From positions 62,001 through 126,000 of the forward strand of contig WOYE01000002.1 of NCBI GenBank assembly GCA_009740415.1: a stretch of DNA of 64,000 nucleotides, given 5' to 3'. A program made the position numbers and the translations under genes. Source of the stretch: Planococcaceae bacterium Storch 2/2-2. Its GTDB lineage: Bacteria > Bacillota > Bacilli > Bacillales_A > Planococcaceae. This document shows, in pieces, positions 52,531 to 60,397 of this stretch; the stretch's first letter is position 1, and each line of letters begins with the position of its first letter. Under the pieces are notes generated by a model, which made no database searches, was not told the DNA's origin, and saw only the letters and a list, made by a program, of their open reading frames with translations.

Positions 52531-54165
52531 ATGCGTTCAACATTCATGGGGCTCGAAGCATCGAAACGAGCACTTTTCACCCAACAGTCCGCTTTGTATA
52601 CGACTGGGCATAACGTGGCGAATGCCAATACGAAAGGGTATACGCGCCAACGTGTGAACATGCAGCCGACTCCAGGATATCCAGGGATCGGGCTGAATAC
52701 GCCACAGATGCCTGGTTTTATCGGGACGGGCGTTGAAGCCGGTTCTGTCGAACGAGTGCGCGACCAGTTTATTGATAAACAATTTCGCCAAGAGTCGAAC
52801 AAACTCGGCTATTGGCAATCTCGATCGAATGCGATTGAACAGATGGAAGACGTGTTGAATGAGCCGTCAGAGTTCGGCTTACAACGATCACTCAGTTTAT
52901 TTTGGCAGTCGCTGCAAGATTTATCAGAAAGTCCGGAAAACGGGGGCGCACGAGCAGTCGCTGTTGACCGTGGCGTCGCAGTTGCAGAATCGTTCAACTA
53001 TATGAACGCGTCGCTGAAAGACATTCAACGTAATTTACGTAACGAAGTCGAAGTGTCCGTCGCTGAGGTGAACTCGATCCTCGACCAAATCGCCAGCTTG
53101 AACAAACAAATTATCGAAATTGAACCGAACGGTTACATGCCGAACGATTTGTACGATGCGCGAGACGTATTGCTCGACGAATTGTCTGAATTTTTCCCAG
53201 TCGAACTCGACTATACGAAATCAGGCGGACGCGCACTCGCTGTAGCAGAAGGTGCGGTGAGCGTGTCGATTCGCATCGGCAACGATACGGTAACGTTAGT
53301 TGACGGCATCGAACGTTCTCACATCGAAGCGAACTATGCGCAACCAGGCGAAGAGTACCGAAAAGGGCTCGAGCCGTTTACGAGTTTATCGGTCTCATCG
53401 AAAGTGAACATTATGGAAAGCGTGCCGCGCAATGCAGACGGCAACTTAACGACGGTCGCAGAGACGACAGCGTATACGAACATGCCGAAAACAGGAAAAC
53501 TTGCAGGGATCGTCGATTCATACGGCTACTTAGATAACGGCCAACATAAAGGGTTGTACCCGGACCATTTACGCGACTTAGACCGTTTGGCGCAAGCGTT
53601 CGGAAAAGCGTTCAACGAACAGCACGCGCGAGGCATTTCGAAAAATAAAGCCCAAGCGACGGAAGCGTCGGCATTCTTTACGACGAAAGACCGTCCAGAC
53701 GGCAACATTATCGCGTGGCGTACGATCACGGCGGAAAACATCCAAGTGAGTACGAAAATCCAAGACGATCCTTCTTTATTACGTGCCGCGTCTCATAACG
53801 CGAACGACGGAGAAGAAGGGAACGGAGCGAACGCGAAAGCACTCGCCGACATCCAACACGCGATTTTAGCAGATGGAGCGGACCGAGGCGGCTTAAACGG
53901 CGCATCGATCCAAACGTATTTTGAAGGAATGATCGGGGAACTCGGTGTCAAAGGACAACAAGCGGTTCGTAACACATTCAACGCGACGACGATGATGGAA
54001 TCGGTCGAATACCGTCGTGCGTCGATCATGAGCGTTTCGCTCGACGAAGAAATGACGGATATGATCCGTTTCCAACAAGCGTACAACGCATCGGCTCGTA
54101 TGATGACCGCTGTCGATGAAACACTCGACAAGATCATTAACGGAATGGGCCGCGTCGGATTGTAA
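52531..54165 (+). CDS. flgK: Flagellar hook-associated protein 1
   Basis: FlgK is the first hook-filament junction protein. The 544-residue protein has the rod/hook N-terminal motif (GLEASKRALFTQQSALYTTGHNVANANTKGYTRQRV) and the C-terminal flagellar motif (EEMTDMIRFQQAYNASARMMTAVDETLDKIIN), with a variable middle. AAGGAGGAG lies before the ATG at 52531; an in-frame ATG at 52459 overlaps flgN and is not used. flgL follows after 16 bases. Confidence 0.96.
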   Translation: MRSTFMGLEASKRALFTQQSALYTTGHNVANANTKGYTRQRVNMQPTPGYPGIGLNTPQMPGFIGTGVEAGSVERVRDQFIDKQFRQESNKLGYWQSRSNAIEQMEDVLNEPSEFGLQRSLSLFWQSLQDLSESPENGGARAVAVDRGVAVAESFNYMNASLKDIQRNLRNEVEVSVAEVNSILDQIASLNKQIIEIEPNGYMPNDLYDARDVLLDELSEFFPVELDYTKSGGRALAVAEGAVSVSIRIGNDTVTLVDGIERSHIEANYAQPGEEYRKGLEPFTSLSVSSKVNIMESVPRNADGNLTTVAETTAYTNMPKTGKLAGIVDSYGYLDNGQHKGLYPDHLRDLDRLAQAFGKAFNEQHARGISKNKAQATEASAFFTTKDRPDGNIIAWRTITAENIQVSTKIQDDPSLLRAASHNANDGEEGNGANAKALADIQHAILADGADRGGLNGASIQTYFEGMIGELGVKGQQAVRNTFNATTMMESVEYRRASIMSVSLDEEMTDMIRFQQAYNASARMMTAVDETLDKIINGMGRVGL

Positions 54166-54181
54166 GGGAGGAGTTTGAAGA

Positions 54182-55114
54182 ATGCGAGTTACTCAATCAA
54201 TGCTTTCTAACAATATGCTCCGAAACTTATCGACGAGCTATAACAAAATGGGAAAGCTACAAAACCAACTGAACACAGGAAAGAAAGTGAACCGTCCGTC
54301 TGACGACCCGGTCGTTGCGATGAAAGGGATCGGCTTCCGTCACCAAGTGGCGAAAATCGAACAATTCCAACGAAACATCGGAAGCGTACACAACTGGCTC
54401 GACAGTACAGATAGCGCGCTTGACGGAGCTGGTCAAATACTAGACCGCGCACGCGAACTCATGGTGAACGTGCCGACTGATTCGATGACGTACGACGATC
54501 GCCAGAAAATCGCGCAAGAGTTAAAACAATTGCGTGAAAGCATGCACGATATGGCGAATACGAAAGTCGGCGACAAATATTTATTTTCTGGAACGAAAAC
54601 TGGAAGCCCGCTCTATGCGAATGAAAACGTTGACGGAAAATATACAGCAGTACCGAACACAGACCCGCAAAAGTACGTATTGACGGGTACGCCGGACAAC
54701 GGTGTGTTGCGTGAAGTGAAACTTGAAGTGTTCGACGGCGTCGAGCTTCAAGTGAATACGAACGGCCACGACTTGTTTAAAGACGTTGACGCTCGTTTCG
54801 ATGCGATGATTCAACAAATCGAAGATCCAGACAATCAAGCTGATCTCGACGCGCACATTACATCGCTCGATGAAGCGTTCGATCAAGTACTCGAAGCGCG
54901 AGCAGTCGTCGGAAGCCGACAAAACCGTGCCGACTTAATGGAAAACCGTCTCGAAATTCAACAGATGGCAGCGAAAAAGCAAATGTCGCAAAACGAAGAC
55001 ATCGATTACGAAGTCGTCATTACCGACTTGATGACCCAAGAATCGATTCACCGTGCGGCTTTATCGATCGGGGCGCGGATCATCCAACCGACCCTCGTCG
55101 ACTTTTTACGATAA
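54182..55114 (+). CDS. flgL: Flagellar hook-associated protein 3
   Basis: FlgL is the second junction protein, joining FlgK to the flagellin filament. The 310-residue protein has flagellin-like ends (MRVTQSMLSNNMLRNLSTSYNKMGKLQNQLNTGKKVNRPSDDP and the C-terminal QNEDIDYEVVITDLMTQESIHRAALSIGARIIQPTLVDFLR). GGGAGGAG precedes the ATG. It is the last gene of the flgM operon and is followed by a strong terminator and then a repeat copy. Confidence 0.95.
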   Translation: MRVTQSMLSNNMLRNLSTSYNKMGKLQNQLNTGKKVNRPSDDPVVAMKGIGFRHQVAKIEQFQRNIGSVHNWLDSTDSALDGAGQILDRARELMVNVPTDSMTYDDRQKIAQELKQLRESMHDMANTKVGDKYLFSGTKTGSPLYANENVDGKYTAVPNTDPQKYVLTGTPDNGVLREVKLEVFDGVELQVNTNGHDLFKDVDARFDAMIQQIEDPDNQADLDAHITSLDEAFDQVLEARAVVGSRQNRADLMENRLEIQQMAAKKQMSQNEDIDYEVVITDLMTQESIHRAALSIGARIIQPTLVDFLR

Positions 55115-55117
55115 TAC

Positions 55118-55148
55118 GAAGCGTTCGCTCCTTGAGCGAACGCTTTTT
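55118..55148 (+). terminator. Terminator of flgM-flgN-flgK-flgL
   Basis: AAGCGTTCGCT and AGCGAACGCTT pair around CCTTG and are followed by T6. Confidence 0.93.
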
Positions 55149-55152
55149 TCGG

Positions 55153-55430
55153 ACTTTATAATAGGTGGTGGATTTTTTGTACAATTCCTTCGGATTTGCA
55201 GGCTTGCCGAGGACGAGCTCTTCAACTTCCCCTTTCTTCACAGAAAGGGGTGATTTTCAGAGCTCGCTTTCCCGCAGGCGTCCGCAAATCCTAGCGGAAT
55301 TGTCCATAAAAAAGACGCACATTGCTCTCTATTGTTTGATGTACTTCCATGCTTGAGAAAAAGTACAAAGTGGGAGACGTGCGCCACGAGCAAGTATTAA
55401 ACAAAGAATCCAGGATTGGAAAGTGTGTTA
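55153..55430 (+). repeat. Dispersed terminator-associated repeat, copy 5
   Basis: The core at 55181-55303 has the same terminal arms as the 45.4-kb copy (ACAATTCCTTCGGATTTGC and GCAAATCCTAGCGGAATTGT) and the same inner CCCCTTTC/GAAAGGGG hairpin. Shared sequence continues through GACGCAC, CATGCTTGAGAAAAAGTA and AAGTATTAAACAAAGAATCC. It starts a few bases after the flgL terminator. Confidence 0.87.
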
Positions 55431-55555
55431 TCACAAAAGAAGAATGGATTGAAGAGACCTGCAAGATTCACCTATAACGGACACCTTCTAGGTGTCCAAA
55501 ATGTAATCATTGGGTGAAGTTTAGATTACTTCAACATTTGAAATAGAATCTTAAA
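55394..55555 (+). pseudogene. ISL3-family transposase N-terminal fragment
   Basis: After the repeat, the frame NKESRIGKCVITKEEWIEE...RTPSRCPKCNHWVKFRLLQHLK matches the beginning of the remnant at 45.6 kb (NKESSIGNRVITKEELVEGG...RTPFRCQKWN). It is broken by stops and ends within the first zinc finger, so only about 55 codons remain. Confidence 0.7.
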
Positions 55556-55583
55556 AGTAAATTTTTTCGAAAGGAGCATTCGA

Positions 55584-56138
55584 ATGAACATTCCACAAAT
55601 GACGATCACGTCTCGTCCGGCTCGTCTCTCGATCGAACAGCCGCAAGGAACGCAACAAATCGAGCAACCGCGCGCGACCCAACAGATCGAACAACCGGCC
55701 GCTATTTTAGAAATGAGTTCAGAAGCGTCCGAGCTGTCGATCGATTCGACGGAAGCGTGGGCATCGATGGAAAAAAAGAGCCCGATGCGTTCGGCATCCG
55801 ACTACGCAAAAGAAGGATTGCAAGCGATCCAAGAAGGCATTGCGCGCCGCGCCCAAGAAGGCGACCAACTCATGCGCATTGAACACGGAGGCGAAGCGAT
55901 CCAAGACATCGCGAAACAGACGGCAAACCCGCCACCGGCTGACTTCAACGTCCGCTTTTTACTCGGACGATTCGGAGTCGACATCAACTACAAACCGCGC
56001 GAACAACAGATCGACATTCAAAGACAAGCCCCGCGCATCGACGCCCAAGTGAACGCACCGGTCCACAATTACACACCGAACGGCCCGAACATCGACATCG
56101 CCGATTACGGCGACCTCTCGATCGACTGGAAAATTTAA
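55584..56138 (+). CDS. yviE: YviE-like flagellar-region protein (DUF6470)
   Basis: The 184-residue protein starts NIPQMTITSRPARLSIEQPQG and has a Gln/Glu/Pro repeat (QQIEQPRATQQIEQPAA). A helical middle with SDYAKEGLQAIQEGIARRAQEGDQLM follows, and a C-terminal part rich in short beta strands with NYTPNGPNIDIADYGDLSIDWKI. It is found between flgL and fliW in Bacillus too. The molecular role is not known. It has its own AAAGGAG site and terminator. Confidence 0.87.
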   Translation: MNIPQMTITSRPARLSIEQPQGTQQIEQPRATQQIEQPAAILEMSSEASELSIDSTEAWASMEKKSPMRSASDYAKEGLQAIQEGIARRAQEGDQLMRIEHGGEAIQDIAKQTANPPPADFNVRFLLGRFGVDINYKPREQQIDIQRQAPRIDAQVNAPVHNYTPNGPNIDIADYGDLSIDWKI

Positions 56139-56139
56139 A

Positions 56140-56166
56140 CCCGCCTTCTTAAAGAGCGGGTTTTTT
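56140..56166 (+). terminator. Terminator of yviE
   Basis: AACCCGC and GCGGGTT pair around a CTTCTTAAAGA loop, which can extend the stem, and are followed by T5. Confidence 0.85.
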
Positions 56167-56343
56167 ATACAAAGAAACCTACACGTTCGACGATCCGAGC
56201 CGATATCGGTTAGTGGGGACCGATGTTGAGCACGAACTTGTGACAACTAACAAAAAAGATAAGTAAATTGTACGAGGAAAATAATGCGTACGTAGGTATT
56301 TCGTGTTATGCTTAAAAAAACGAACAAAAAGGAGCTATTCCCT

Positions 56344-56781
56344 ATGAACATTCAAACGAAATTCCACGGCGAAGTGTCATTAAAAGGCGCGACGCGTTAC
56401 ACATTCCCACAAGGGATCCCAGGATTTGAAGAAGAGACGGAGTGGACGATTTTACCGATCAACGACAACAACGTCTTCCAAGTGTTCCAATCGACGAACA
56501 CACCGGACGTCGCATTCGTCGTCGCGAACCCGTACACGCTCACTGAAAATTATGAACTCGTCATCGATGAAGCGACACAAGAAGCGCTCGACATTACGTC
56601 AGAAGAAGACGTCTTCGTTTTAACGGTCATTACCGTCAAAGAACCGTTCAACGAATCGACGATGAACTTACAAGCACCACTCATCTTCAACGTAGAAAGC
56701 AAGAAGGGAAAACAGATGATCACGAACGACGAGTCGTATTCGACACGTGAACCGATCGAACGAACAAAGGAGGAAAACTAA
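56344..56781 (+). CDS. fliW: Flagellar assembly factor FliW
   Basis: FliW binds either flagellin or CsrA. When flagellin is exported, freed FliW takes up CsrA and flagellin translation resumes. The 145-residue protein has the family start (NIQTKFHGEVSLKGATRYTFPQGIPGFEEETEWTILPI) and FVVANPYTLTENYELVID. AAAAGGAG precedes the ATG at 56344. The stop overlaps the csrA ATG, so the two antagonists are co-translated. Confidence 0.95.
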   Translation: MNIQTKFHGEVSLKGATRYTFPQGIPGFEEETEWTILPINDNNVFQVFQSTNTPDVAFVVANPYTLTENYELVIDEATQEALDITSEEDVFVLTVITVKEPFNESTMNLQAPLIFNVESKKGKQMITNDESYSTREPIERTKEEN

Positions 56782-57011
56782 TGTTAGTCCTCGCCCGTAA
56801 AAAAGGAGAGACGATCCACTTAGGCGGAGGCATTACCGTCAAAGTGCTCGACATTTCCGGCAGCACCGTTCGCCTCGGCATCGACGCACCGAAATCCGTC
56901 GACATCGTCCGCGGCGAACTGCTCGAACAAGTAACCGAAACGAATAAAAACGCCGTCATCACCGACCTATCGACGATCGACTGGCCAACGAACAAACCGA
57001 GCGACTCATAA
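56781..57011 (+). CDS. csrA: RNA-binding translational regulator CsrA
   Basis: The 76-residue protein opens MLVLARKKGETIHLGGGITV and has the RLGIDAPKSVDIVRGEL segment of CsrA, a dimer that binds GGA in RNA hairpins and blocks ribosome binding. The natural target is clear in this window: both hag leaders carry such sites. The last 15-20 residues are longer than the minimal CsrA and end TDLSTIDWPTNKPSDS. A terminator follows. Confidence 0.96.
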   Translation: MLVLARKKGETIHLGGGITVKVLDISGSTVRLGIDAPKSVDIVRGELLEQVTETNKNAVITDLSTIDWPTNKPSDS

Positions 57012-57027
57012 CGAGCGCTCGGTTTTT
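56996..57027 (+). terminator. Terminator of fliW-csrA
   Basis: ACCGAGCG pairs with CGCTCGGT and is followed by T5. The stem starts inside the last codons of csrA. Confidence 0.85.
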
Positions 57028-57099
57028 CATCGTGGCGAGACAACGAATTTAAAATTCGCTATACTGATAAGGTACATTTTATGGAAAGGAAGGAATCAA

Positions 57100-58317
57100 T
57101 TGAAAAGATTAACAGTTGTACTCTTATTGACAGGGATCCTCACCCTACTGAGCGCATGCGGCGCAAAATCGTTTGACATGACACCGTACGTGTCGGTCGA
57201 GTTGAGCGGATTCGAAGGAGAAGGGACCGTCGAAGTGGACGTGAACCGAGACGAATTATACGACGCGTTGTACGATGCCCTTCGATTAGACAAAGACGAG
57301 GACGGAACGCAACAACGTTATTTAAAAACACTCGTCACGTCGATTACGTACGAAGTGACACCGAATGAAAAACTTGAAAACGGAGATACGGTCGAATTGA
57401 CCGCGTCGTACGATGAAGCGGCTGCCGAACCGTTAAACATTACGCTAGACGGGGACACGACGTATGAAATCGACGGACTCGGTACGTACGAAACGTTAAC
57501 AGAAGAGGAAGCATTTGAAGGAATTAGCGTCACGTTCGAAGGCGTCTCTCCTTTTTTAGAACCGAAACTGAAACAGCAAGATCGTAAAACGTCCGAAGCG
57601 ACACCTCATCTAACATTCGAAATTGAAGAAGACTACGTCGGAATGGGCGACGAAGTAACCGTCGTGGCGGAAGAGACAGGCGACTTACAAAGTGTTGGCT
57701 ACGTCCCGTTGAAAAAACCATTGAAGAAAACGTTCCCTGTAGAAGGTTCGTACGCATCACTCGTCACCGACTGGTCGGAGTTAGATGAAGAAAGCCAAAC
57801 ACTTCTATTCAAAGAAGGGCACGACTTCGCGATGGCTGATTTTTACGCGAAGTTTCCAAATTGGATCGGCCGTGGCAGCGACAACGTGTCAGCACGAGCG
57901 AAAGAGTCGACGAAAACTGAACCACGTTTAGAAAGTGCGTACTTGTTAACGTGGAAAGAAAAAGGGGTCGGTGAAGACGGATCCATTCTCGCACTCTTTT
58001 ACGAAATCGACTGGACAGTCGGGGAAGCGAAAGAAGAACTCGCGCATAAAACGCACCGCGTCTATTACGGGTTGACGTTCATGCCGATTTTACTCGATGA
58101 AAAAGGAAAGTTACGGATGGGCGCGATCCAAAAAGAAGGATTCAAACCGAACTTCGATCGCGGCTATTTGTTTGAGAAAATCGTCACCGCTCGCCAAGCC
58201 GATTGGCACGTGCAAGAAATCGACCTCGACGGCGGCGAAGCGAAAGCAGACGAAGCAGAAGGCGAAGAAGAAGCACAAGCCGAAGAACAACAAGAAGAAC
58301 AACCGAAAGGTGAGTAA
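57100..58317 (+). CDS. Lipoprotein of unknown function between csrA and hag1
   Basis: The 405-residue protein has a lipoprotein signal with LLSAC lipobox (Cys near residue 20). An acidic extracellular part with two repeated beta-rich modules follows (about 25-125 and 130-215, the second with YEVTP/TVELTASYDE-like spacing), then a larger domain (about 225-385; YLLTWKEKGVGEDGSILALFYEIDW). The tail is an E/A/Q-rich low-complexity stretch. I do not recognise the family. The start is TTG with GGAAAGGA upstream. It is inserted between csrA and the flagellin genes, a place that has no lipoprotein in the classical Bacillus order. Confidence 0.7.
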   Translation: MKRLTVVLLLTGILTLLSACGAKSFDMTPYVSVELSGFEGEGTVEVDVNRDELYDALYDALRLDKDEDGTQQRYLKTLVTSITYEVTPNEKLENGDTVELTASYDEAAAEPLNITLDGDTTYEIDGLGTYETLTEEEAFEGISVTFEGVSPFLEPKLKQQDRKTSEATPHLTFEIEEDYVGMGDEVTVVAEETGDLQSVGYVPLKKPLKKTFPVEGSYASLVTDWSELDEESQTLLFKEGHDFAMADFYAKFPNWIGRGSDNVSARAKESTKTEPRLESAYLLTWKEKGVGEDGSILALFYEIDWTVGEAKEELAHKTHRVYYGLTFMPILLDEKGKLRMGAIQKEGFKPNFDRGYLFEKIVTARQADWHVQEIDLDGGEAKADEAEGEEEAQAEEQQEEQPKGE

Positions 58318-58375
58318 ATTCAGTCACAAAAAAGACACAATTATAAAAAAAAGAAAGAAAATTCGAGAAAAGCTT

Positions 58376-58401
58376 TAAAAGATGAAACGAAAGACCGATA
58401 A
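58376..58401 (+). promoter_or_regulatory. SigD promoter of hag1
   Basis: TAAA (58376-58379), 14 bases, and ACCGATAA (58394-58401) match the SigD consensus (TAAA and GCCGATAA). Transcription would start about 80 bases before the ATG. Confidence 0.88.
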
Positions 58402-58423
58402 TGGTAGTAGTAAGGCAAGGTGA

Positions 58424-58479
58424 CCTTGTACTTACACGTTTACAAGGATGTAAACGAAAACCAAAACACTCAAGGAGGA
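58424..58479 (+). promoter_or_regulatory. CsrA-binding leader of hag1
   Basis: CGTTTAC/GTAAACG (58437-58456) forms a hairpin with AAGGAT in the loop, inside ACAAGGATGT, a perfect core of the CsrA target consensus. A second GGA lies in CAAGGAGGA (58471-58479), which is the Shine-Dalgarno. An alternative pairing CCTTGTA (58424-58430) with TACAAGG (58441-58447) would hide the first site. The layout matches the two CsrA sites known in B. subtilis hag. Confidence 0.8.
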
Positions 58480-58488
58480 AGATGAATT

Positions 58489-59307
58489 ATGAGAATCAAT
58501 CATAACATCGCGGCAATCAACACACACCGCCAATTAAACTTTAACAACACAAACGTAGGTAAAAACTTAGAGAAGCTTTCATCAGGCTTCCGCATCAACC
58601 GTGCAGGAGACGACGCAGCAGGTCTTGCGATCTCTGAAAAAATGCGCGCACAAGTAAAAGGACTCGAGATGGCTTCTAAGAACGCACAAGACGGCATCTC
58701 ACTCATTCAAACGGCAGAAGGAGCACTTCACGAAACACACTCGATCCTTCAACGTATGCGTGAACTCGCAGTCCAATCTGCGAACGATACGAATATGAAG
58801 GATGTAGACCGTGAAGCAATGCAATCTGAAGTAACAGCACTAATTGCAGAGATTGACTCAATTGCAGACCGTACAGAGTTTAATACACAAAAACTAGTAG
58901 ATGGTACTTTTACAAAAAAACATTTCCAGATTGGTGCGAATGAAGGGCAAGCGATTGAGATTTCGATTGAAAATATGGATGCAGCTACTTTAGGAGTTGA
59001 CGGTATTGATTTAGGAGCTGATCATGATACCTCAACTAAGGCAATCACAACGATTGATGAGGCATTGAATAGTGTTTCCACGCAGCGTGCGGATCTTGGA
59101 GCGATTCAAAACCGTTTAGAGCATACGATCAACAATCTCGGTGCTTCTGCAGAAAACTTAACGGCAGCGGAATCACGTATTCGAGACGTTGACATGGCTG
59201 CAGAAATGATGGAATTCACGAAGAACAACATCTTAACTCAAGCGGCTCAAGCGATGCTTGCGCAAGCGAACCAGCAACCACAAGGTGTGTTACAACTTTT
59301 ACGTTAA
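58489..59307 (+). CDS. hag: Flagellin, copy 1
   Basis: The 272-residue protein is a short flagellin without D2/D3 domains, as in B. subtilis. It has the D0/D1 ends (MRINHNIAAINTHRQLNFNN, AGDDAAGLAISEKMRAQVKGLEMASKNAQDGISLIQTAEGAL and the C-terminal SRIRDVDMAAEMMEFTKNNILTQAAQAMLAQANQQPQGVLQLLR). It forms the filament outside the cell. Copy 2 is nearly identical except at residues 48-60 and about 135-195. The leader has SigD and CsrA sites, and a terminator follows. Codon use is highly optimised. Confidence 0.97.
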   Translation: MRINHNIAAINTHRQLNFNNTNVGKNLEKLSSGFRINRAGDDAAGLAISEKMRAQVKGLEMASKNAQDGISLIQTAEGALHETHSILQRMRELAVQSANDTNMKDVDREAMQSEVTALIAEIDSIADRTEFNTQKLVDGTFTKKHFQIGANEGQAIEISIENMDAATLGVDGIDLGADHDTSTKAITTIDEALNSVSTQRADLGAIQNRLEHTINNLGASAENLTAAESRIRDVDMAAEMMEFTKNNILTQAAQAMLAQANQQPQGVLQLLR

Positions 59308-59318
59308 TTTCATCTTAT

Positions 59319-59355
59319 ATCTAAGAGGCTTTTTGAAAGGAAAGTCTCTTTTTTA
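59319..59355 (+). terminator. Terminator of hag1
   Basis: AAGAGGCTTT and AAAGTCTCTT pair with one mismatch around TTGAAAGG and are followed by T6. Confidence 0.85.
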
Positions 59356-59398
59356 CGTATGACTCAATAAAAAATGTAAAAGAAAATAGAAAAAGCTT

Positions 59399-59424
59399 TC
59401 AAAAATGAAACAAAAGACCGATAA
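59399..59424 (+). promoter_or_regulatory. SigD promoter of hag2
   Basis: TCAA (59399-59402), 14 bases and ACCGATAA (59417-59424). The -35 has one change from the hag1 TAAA, so hag2 may be weaker. Confidence 0.8.
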
Positions 59425-59445
59425 TGATAGTGTAAGGAAATGTGA

Positions 59446-59501
59446 CCTTGTACTTACCCGTTTGCAAGGATGTAAACGAAAATGAAAACACTCAAGGAGG
59501 A
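59446..59501 (+). promoter_or_regulatory. CsrA-binding leader of hag2
   Basis: CGTTTGC/GTAAACG (59459-59478) with AAGGAT in the loop and CAAGGAGGA (59493-59501) at the Shine-Dalgarno mirror the hag1 leader. One stem pair is a G-T wobble, and the first site reads GCAAGGATGT. The alternative CCTTG/CAAGG pairing is also kept. Confidence 0.78.
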
Positions 59502-59510
59502 AGATGAATT

Positions 59511-60329
59511 ATGAGAATCAATCATAACATCGCGGCAATTAATACACACCGCCAATTAAACTTTAACAACACAAACGTAGGTAAAAACTTAGAGAAATTA
59601 TCTTCAGGATACCGGATCAACCGTGCAGGAGACGACGCAGCAGGTCTTGCGATCTCTGAAAAAATGCGTGGACAAATCAAAGGCCTCAACATGGCTCAGA
59701 AAAACGCACAAGACGGCATCTCACTCATTCAAACGGCAGAAGGAGCACTCCACGAAACACACTCGATCCTTCAACGTATGCGTGAACTCGCAGTCCAATC
59801 TGCGAACGATACGAATATGAAGGATGTAGACCGTGAAGCAATGCAATCTGAAGTAACGGCACTAATTGAAGAGATTGATTCTATTTCAACTCGTACAGAG
59901 TTCAACACTCAAAAGTTGATCAACGGTGATTTCTCAGATAAGAACTTCCAGATTGGTGCAAATGAAGGGCAAGCGATTAAGATTTCGATTGGAAATATGA
60001 ATGCAACTACTTTAAAAGTTAATGATATTAATTTAGGAGAAGACCATACCACTTCAACTAAGGCAATCACAACGATTGATGAGGCATTGAATAGTGTTTC
60101 CACGCAGCGTGCGGATCTTGGAGCGATTCAAAATCGCTTAGAGCATACGATCAACAATCTCGGTGCTTCTGCAGAAAACTTAACGGCAGCGGAATCACGT
60201 ATTCGAGACGTTGACATGGCTGCGGAAATGATGGAGTTCACGAAGAACAACATCTTAACTCAAGCGGCTCAAGCGATGCTTGCGCAAGCGAACCAGCAAC
60301 CACAAGGTGTGTTACAACTTTTACGTTAA
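59511..60329 (+). CDS. Flagellin, copy 2
   Basis: This 272-residue flagellin is identical to copy 1 over most of the D0/D1 ends. It differs in the short segment GQIKGLNMAQKN (copy 1 AQVKGLEMASKN) and in the central surface region of about 60 residues (for example LINGDFSDKNFQIGANEGQAIKISIGNMNATTLKVNDINL), where the changes swap charged residues. The upstream regulatory region is duplicated with it. It probably arose by tandem duplication with later change limited to the exposed part. It is followed by a terminator and, 26 bases on, by the ATP-grasp gene. Confidence 0.96.
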   Translation: MRINHNIAAINTHRQLNFNNTNVGKNLEKLSSGYRINRAGDDAAGLAISEKMRGQIKGLNMAQKNAQDGISLIQTAEGALHETHSILQRMRELAVQSANDTNMKDVDREAMQSEVTALIEEIDSISTRTEFNTQKLINGDFSDKNFQIGANEGQAIKISIGNMNATTLKVNDINLGEDHTTSTKAITTIDEALNSVSTQRADLGAIQNRLEHTINNLGASAENLTAAESRIRDVDMAAEMMEFTKNNILTQAAQAMLAQANQQPQGVLQLLR

Positions 60330-60337
60330 TGTTTGTC

Positions 60338-60371
60338 AAAAGGCATTGGGCATTTGTCCAATGCCTTTTTT
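60338..60371 (+). terminator. Terminator of hag2
   Basis: AAAAGGCATTGG and CCAATGCCTTTT form a 12-bp stem around GCATTTGT, followed by a T-run. Confidence 0.92.
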
Positions 60372-60397
60372 ACTATCTACTAAGGAGTGAATGATTG

